From Litomosoides sigmodontis (taxonomy: Eukaryota > Nematoda > Chromadorea > Rhabditida > Onchocercidae), in the NCBI GenBank assembly GCA_963070105.1, contig OY718803.1:8661823-8725822 (forward strand): a stretch of 64,000 nucleotides of DNA, given 5' to 3'. A program made the position numbers and the translations under genes. Below are positions 57,006-64,000 of the stretch, in pieces. Below the pieces are notes generated by a model. The model did no database searches. It was given only the letters and a program-made list of their open reading frames with translations, and was not told the origin of the DNA. Within the stretch, counting starts at the first letter, position 1; the number at the start of each line of letters is the position of its first letter.

Positions 57006-60000
57006 TATAATAAGTAACAATGAATGATGATAACATGGATAATAACGGCAATCATGATAACAATAATTTAATGATAATGAAAATGATAATAGTAATTAAT
57101 AACCATAATAAAATATGATGAGAAATTTATGGCATATCGGATACACTGGATGTACCAGTCATCGAACCATCTAAAATAGGGTCAGTCATTTTATTCACAA
57201 CGACTTGGACGTTAAATCAATAAACAAATGGAAAGGACAAGAGAAGAGGGATGAAGTGGACGGGACGCATAAATTAGTGTGAAAGGCAAGGAAAAGCCTA
57301 GCCTAGACGTCCGAGGGGAGCGAAGAGTGAAATGCTTCAACTCCTAGCACATCCATTCACGCACCAACCATTCTATCTCAAACATTCAATCCTTACCTTT
57401 TTTTAAAAAAAAAACATTTCCATCTAAACATATTCATTCATTCATTCATTTTAGAAGGCTCCATATTCACACTGGCCTGTCAGTTATCGAGCACACACAG
57501 AAGAGAGAGAGAGAGGGAGAGGGAGAGAGGGAGAGAGAGCTAATCTATGAAAAGTATCATAATAGACGGATGGGAAGAAATGAAGACAATGAGAGTCTGA
57601 TTGAGTTACGAGTTACGTGCAGTGTGTGTAATGTTGACTATTTTGCCGGAAGACTGGACGGTTGATGACCCATAGGATCGGGGAGAAGCGGAATGTACGA
57701 TTGATTTGCCTTCCTCTCTTAATGCACCATTATCATTAAATGTAGATGTAACACATACATAAATGTGGAGGTCATTTAACAACATCTCTTTCTTTCTCTC
57801 TCTCCCTCCCTCTCTCTCTCTCTCTCTTTCTCATTAATCATCTAAATTCATTCGTCTATAAATTGGTTACAGGAAAATTTTAATGAATCAAATATTACTT
57901 AAACAAAGCATCACTCAAAGCAGTAGGAAATTACAATTTTACATGAAAATAATACATTACTCTATGAAATTCATTTTTCCAACAGTTTTTTTTTCCTTCA
58001 ATAAATAAATCGTAAATGAAAAGGAAAACAGTTTTCAACACATTGGCTTATAAAAGCAAATGTGATGACCACGTATTCCATCAGAATTTGACGTTCAACA
58101 CGTCATCATTACGTTTAAAGCTTTAGAAATGAGCTATTGCGATAGTCGACAGCCTTTTGCATTGTAAAAGCTAATGTTATTTGAAGAAAAATTGATTATG
58201 TGAAATGGTCAAGAAATTGCTGCAATTTAATTTCAACATGAAATAGCTAAATTTCTAACTTAATTTTCATTTTAACTAAAACGAATTTCATTAGTAAAAT
58301 CTATTAACTAATTTTTAAAACCATTCGATAAAGCATAAATTCTGACTGTGGAATGTCCAAAGATATTGAAAAGTTGCTAAAAAATGAAATTTTTAAACCA
58401 ATCAGTAATTTCAGTCTTTCTTTTCTGTTGAGTAGGATGAAATTGACAAAATCCATTCCTATTTCTCCTATTCCCAGTGCTACAATCTATCTGTTCAACG
58501 GATGACAAAAATTTTCGGAAAACTCCATAATGTCAATGCTATGCTTAAAATATAGCGAAAACAAAGAAAAGTTTGAATTTCAACTTTTCTAAAGTAATGT
58601 TAGAATAGAATTGAAAAATGAATTAAAATACATTCAAACCATTGATGGAATATTAAAACCTCCGTATGCATGAATAAAATTCGTTTCAGCAAACCAATAG
58701 GTAATTTTAGCCTCAATAAAATAACTAGTTATGAGTACAGGTAAGAGGAAGGTAAACTCGCCCTTCCTCCTTTTTATGAGTACAGGTAGAAGAAGGAAGG
58801 TAAACTCTCCCTCCCCTTCTCTCTCTCTCTCTCTCTTTCAATCCCTCATTTTACCGTAATTTTTGATGGATTATTTAGTAATGGATATGATAAATGTGGA
58901 GTGATGATGATGAAAAGAAGTTAAACAGCGGGAAATTATAGTGAAGGGAAAAAAGTAAATTAATAGTGGAATAGGTAAATCTTATTGAAATCAATTATTC
59001 CTCCCAAATATATCAATGAATGAAGGAGTGAATTAACCAGTGAAATAATCCTAAGAGAGGAGAATTTTAACTTTTAAAGGATGAATTCCCACATTCATTG
59101 TACTCATATACATTAATAATACTTCCAGCATGGCAGTTGAAAAAGAATATTTAACTGGAATTGCTCCAATTTTCGAAATCGTAAACTGCTTCTCTATATG
59201 TGCGTGCATATTTCGTTGAAAATGCAAAAAGATTTGACTAATTCCAGATTTTAAATTTAGAATAAATTATCCCTATCGCTTACGAGAAGAGAGATTTCTG
59301 TGGCACAGTCATCAAGAAGTAATGCACCAAAAATGAAAGGAAATATTTTAAAAAATTGAACAAAAAATTTTCTGTTTGAAGATGGAAAGAACTGACATAG
59401 AAGTTCACTCAAAATTACTGCTATAAATCAATAGAATTTATTTTTCACTTGCTAATTTAAAATTGCTAATTCAAAAATAGTGCATGCTTCTCAAATTCAG
59501 GTCACATTTATTGTGATATTGAAAGTTTGGCAGCATGAGCTGGAAGCCAACTGAATCAAAACCAGATCGTAAAATTGGATGAATTATACGACTCCATAGA
59601 TGACGCTATTTGTATGATAAATCCCACTTATAGGTTTTAGTGAATTTGTAAAAAAAAAAAAAGAAATTGAAGCTTAAAATCTTACAATTGAGAATGGTAA
59701 AGTACCAGAGGGAATGAATTGAATTTATATCGAATAAAAAAAGTTAATGAAATAAAATGTTTAGCTTCATGTGTGTTTCAAAAGCAATGATTCAGACAGT
59801 GTTATTGTAAGGAAATATTTAAATTTAAATTATAAAAAATTTATTGATAAGTGAAGTGAGATAAAGAGAGAGTGGAAAAACAGGTGCATGATATGACAAA
59901 CTGTTATAAAAGCTTGCCACAAAAAAGTATTTCTTTTTCTCCCCCTCGTTCCCTCTCTCTCTCTCCCTCTCTCTCTCTCTCTTCCATTCTATGAATGTGT

Positions 60001-60231
60001 TGTGTTAGCTACTGGTTTGTACCAATAAGAACGAGTGAAGTTCCAGTGATGACAGTGATGTACAGAAATAATATTTACAAATTCACTGACCGACCGTTAC
60101 AGTCCTAAGGAAAGCAGGGAAGAAAGAATGGACAATCGAAGGATCTTTTTCAATAACATCGTTAATACAATATGTTTACACCTCAAAATCCTTCGTTTAT
60201 TGTTAATAAGTCAACAAATACACGTCTAAGT

Positions 60232-60470
60232 GTACGTGCAGGTATGCGTGGGTGGGCGTGTATGCATGTGCATATGCGGGTACGTACACGTAGGTGTGTA
60301 TGTGAGTGCATCTCCATGCACAAGCTGTGTGTGTGTGTGTGTGTGTCCTTGTGTCTAAGGTGTATGTGAAGACATATGTGCGTGCGTAGGTGTGTGTGTG
60401 TGTGTGTACATGTGTGTAAGTGAATGCGTGGGTGTGCACATGTGTGGGTGTGATATATGTATGTGCACAT
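60232..60470. repeat. TG-rich degenerate repeat
   Basis: About 240 bp of TG/CG/TA steps with pure TG stretches at about 60325-60347 and 60389-60408. Both strands show long spurious reading frames (His/Thr- or Cys/Val-rich). Confidence 0.85.
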
Positions 60471-61514
60471 TATGTGTTCGATAAAAAAACGAATTGAATT
60501 TGTTCCATTTCAGAGGGAAAGAGAAGCAGCAGCAAATGATACATTTGATGCTATAAGAAGAGGGAAAGGGCAAAGATCGAAGATTTAAGAGAAATTTGAA
60601 AACTGCCCAATAAGATTTTAAACAACAACAACAACAAAAAAAAAAGAATGCTACAAACGATTTGAAGTTGATTGGATGAAATGTGACAAACAAATTCTGG
60701 AGAAATGAAAGAGTCGTGTGGGTGTGTGTGTGTGTGTGTGTGTGTGCATGCGTCGGTCTGTGTGTTTTATAGGAAAATACTATCATCGATCATTTTAAAT
60801 AATTGCATTTCAAGTTTTAAAACAAATTTTTGACAATTTTAGCAACCTCTATGTATATGTATGTTAAAATTTTGAAGTTTAGTAATGATATAATAAAAGT
60901 GGTCGTGAGAAAGCTCCTTAATTTTCAGTGGCAGAGAGGGAGAGAGACAGGGTGAGAGGGAGAGAGAAGGAGGAGCTACTCGACGTATCGCTCTATTTGA
61001 TAATCAATATAATGGATGGACAGTGATTAGCTGCTTTGAGTCTTGCAAGCTACAAAACTGTACAATCATTTTGGCATGCAAAAGTGTACAATGTGGTGTG
61101 CGCGTCGTTGCTTCACCAAAACGAGCAACGTGTTTGCTGTTTGGTTGGTGAGAGTGGCGGCGGTGGAGCAGCGTTGGATGCTCCACGTACTTCACGACGG
61201 AAGTGAAATAAATTTATGTGAGCAAGAGAGATAACACAATCGGAGGAGGTTGTCGGTGGAGCAGAGAAAGGATGGTGCTGAGAGGAAGTCAGAGAAAGGA
61301 CAGAGAGGTCATGAATAGCGTTGAATTTCATCTTTAATTCACGCCTTGCGAATACACTTAAAAATCCTGAATTCTTCCCGGAAAGAAGTCTTATACTTTC
61401 TCTCTCTCTCTCTCTCTCTTCCTCCTTTTCGCTGGTGATTGATATTTTGAGGAGGATCTTTGGTCAAAAGTATTTTCCTAGTTTTTCATTGTACATTTAA
61501 TTGCACATTCAGAT

Positions 61515-64000
61515 ATGCAACTATTGGAATTGTTCAATTACAAATACCTCAGTGAACGACAACTTAAAGGATTTGACACGTACAAGGTGATTGTTTATGA
61601 TTTGATGAATTAATTAAATTTATGTTCGATTTCATTTTTAGTGGGTGCAAATTTTTATTTCAGTACTGCAGCGTTGACTCAAGTCCGCTATCAAATTATG
61701 TTTCACATCCGTTCTGGAATTGGATCGTACAGGTAAGATGTTTTTAGCATGAAAGACAATTTGCATTAATGTTTTTCACACTTCGTCACTAATGATGGAT
61801 GATATTTCACTTTAATATGATAGGTGTTGTTTGCAGCTTTCTTCTCCATTGAGAGGAATCACGTTGTGTTTAAAGTAAAAATTGGAATTGTCTATGTTTT
61901 TGTAATTTTGATGTAATTGAAATTTCATCTTGGAATAATAATTTTAACAGTTCTATCCGACTTGGCTGGCACCAAATGTGTTAACGCTGACTGGATTCAC
62001 ATTTGTTATGTTCGCATTTTTGGTCGTCTCATATTACGATTATTATGTGGCAGCTAATTCCAGTGTTCTCGTCGAAAATTCTGGAAAAGCTTTCTTTCTG
62101 TGCTCATTTTTAACTTAATTTTCTAACGCGGCATTTCTACCAGTTATTTCAGTAACTACTGAGATCTTTTATTTTTTAATTGATCCAATTATTGCTAGTA
62201 ATAGTGAATTATTGGATCCTTTGGGTTCGCTCTCTCAAACCACTATATGTTTGTGTTGTGGTATTGTAATGTGATACTATTTGATGAAGTTCGTCTGAAT
62301 CATTCTGATTATACGGGCAAATAGGTTGTTTATTTTTCAAGACTCTTCACAAATAGCATCAATTCAATAATTAACCCTACGAGATACGTTCACTCATATA
62401 GGGAATTAATTAGGGTAAACGATTTAAATTTACAATTGTTATTTTTTAATTGTTGATATATGACTTGATATCTGCAATTTCAGGATCTGTGCCTAATTGG
62501 GTCTGGTTGCTATGCTCGATTTGTACATTTCTGGGACATATATTAGATGGTACGGATGGTAAACAGGCACGTCGCATGGGAGTATCCGGACCAACAGGCG
62601 AACTTTGTGAGTGCTTTTAATTTCGTAAATTCTATGTTTGGTTAGGTTAATCGTTTCGGATTTTGTTGGAGGCTAGTCCTACTGAAATTTTATTGCGTAT
62701 ATTAATTATTTAGCAACTAATATGATATTATAACGATATATCGGTATCGGTTAGATTTCTGCATTGCTTTTGTGAATTTTTTTTAAGGTGTTGTGAAAAA
62801 CGGAATTATTAATGCTGATTATTTCAGTTGATCATGGTTTGGATTCGTGGTCTACAGTTCCGCTAACATTGACTGTTTTCTCCATTTTTGGTCAAGGTGA
62901 ATTTAGGTAAGGGAGACAGCTTTCAACTAAGCAAACAAATTTTATCAAATCGTTCGAAATTGCTGTATTTAGCAGTCAGATGAAAAATTGAAAATGCGTT
63001 TTAGATCCAGCTTTTTCCTTTGCGCAATTCTCGTCCTTCAAGGTGATAGTTTTAAAGCAAAATTGATATCCTACAAGCTGTGGGAATAAACCTAGAAGGT
63101 TAGAAAATGGTTCACTATTTCTCAATTTTTCAGTTTGCCACCGGTGCGACTTCTTCTAGTTTTGATTAGCGTTCAAGCTGTGTTCATCAGTTCACACTGG
63201 GAAAAATATAACACGGGAATTTTATTTCTTCCATGGAATTATGATTTGAGTCAATACGTAAGCTTCTCCTTTCATGTTTTGGTCATCATTAGAATTTAAA
63301 GTCCAAGTCCAATTATAAGTTTAAAGATTTTTGTAAGCGAACTTTTAAGAGTTGAATTGTGTGGTGTATATTATGCGTTGCTAATGTTGCAAATTCCAAT
63401 TAAATTTGGAAGTTTTAAGGGACTTATGCTGTTCTACTTATTTGTATTTTTCAAAGGCGATGAATACTTCAAGTTTTACATTTTTGGTGATTTTACAATG
63501 GCTCTTTGCTTTGAATTTGGTTTCTACGGTCAGTTTTTCATGAATTTTATATACGTTTTTGAATTGTTGAATCTTTGCAAAAAAAATGTGCAAGGTTGTG
63601 TGGTCTGCAGCCTAGTATCAGCATTTCCCTCAAAATCAGTATGAAATTTCAAGTTTAACTGACAAGGTTAATCGCTATTAGCTTTAGTGATAAATGTTTT
63701 TCGTTTTAGTATGTTGCTTCATATCGCTAATGGTATCAGCACGAAACATTTATTTGTCTTATTTTGTAGACCGGACCGGAAAACAGGTGATTTGTTGCTC
63801 TTAATTGACTTTTCGATTGCTACCAACGAAATAAATATTTTTGGGCAAATAACTATAAATTAATTATCAAACAACTAAAGTGCTATTTTACTATCGATTC
63901 TGACTTTATTTTTTTGTTTTTACAGGATAACATTTACGAAATATGCTTACCTCTCTGTCCATCTTTAATTTTATTTTCAATTTCAATACTTTGGGCTGTG
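61515..64000 (+). CDS. CDP-alcohol phosphotransferase, ethanolaminephosphotransferase (SELENOI/EPT1) type, 5' part
   Basis: Exons: 61515-61586, 61664-61732, about 61952-62062, 62484-62606, 62828-62906, 63134-63257, 63420-63528, 63710-63786 and 63926 to the window end. The start follows [20 protein letters not shown] and HPFWNWIVQ, which align by eye with the SELENOI N-terminus. The family signature D-x2-DG-x2-AR-x8-G-x3-D-x3-D is complete across [20 protein letters not shown] and FDHGLD, with all catalytic Asp present. Another family block is [18 protein letters not shown]. Several membrane helices follow. Enzymes of this family transfer phosphoethanolamine or phosphocholine from the CDP form to diacylglycerol in the ER/Golgi membrane. 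The third exon boundary is uncertain by a base. The C-terminus, where the human enzyme has selenocysteine, lies outside the window. An acceptor (CATTCAG) two bases before the ATG could be a spliced-leader site. Confidence 0.9.

Noticed and set aside
60183..60786. Several His/Thr/Cys-rich open frames near TG repeats
   Set aside because: Low-complexity translations of TG/CA repeats on both strands.

Overview
This window is a piece of nematode nuclear genome. It is AT-rich and has small exons split by short GT-AG introns. The gene products point to a worm: an astacin of NAS-36/NAS-37 domain order, a nematode-style COX7C and a RIG-5-like neuronal Ig protein. The composition and the long TTA/AAT satellites suggest a filarial or other spirurid worm. 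That is inference, and I do not name a species. No single reading frame spans a gene, so I rebuilt all models by hand, joining exons at splice sites where the reading phase closes.

Layout. 1-2168 (+): 3' end of a MAP1/futsch-type microtubule-associated protein. 3935-10374 (-): a complete 14-exon astacin metalloprotease (prodomain, catalytic, EGF, CUB, TSP1), with a 1.4 kb TTA satellite inside one intron. 11369-16225 (-): a complete 13-exon, four-domain fasciclin (FAS1) surface protein with a GPI-type tail. 17592-18197 (+): two-exon COX7C, divergent from the FAS1 gene. 22927-29186 (+): a three-Ig RIG-5/DIP-like protein with a transmembrane segment; its signal-peptide exon was not found. 31033-36112 (+): a complete 15-exon mitochondrial aconitase. 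37844-51277 (-): an outspread/MPRIP-TRIOBP-type protein with two PH domains and a long coiled coil (25 exons plus one cassette exon). 51287-61512: a 10 kb gene-poor stretch full of microsatellites, including about 650 bp of almost pure (AAT)n. 61515-64000 (+): 5' two thirds of a CDP-alcohol phosphotransferase closest to SELENOI/EPT1, cut by the window edge.

The genes do not form one pathway. They are ordinary single-copy animal genes: two energy-metabolism enzymes (COX7C, aconitase), one phospholipid enzyme, two cytoskeletal proteins, one moulting-type protease and two cell-surface adhesion proteins. I found no prokaryotic-type system, CRISPR array, intact transposon, tRNA or rRNA. The best leads are at splice-site level. 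Two exon junctions (aconitase exons 9/10, MPRIP-like exons 7/8) cannot be joined in frame with GT-AG sites, and both look like a lost G just before GTTAA. One donor is duplicated by a 19-bp tandem repeat, and the new copy is the only one in phase with a cassette exon. A GTGGGTGAG tandem donor would switch a poly-Asn C-terminus to a poly-Gln one.
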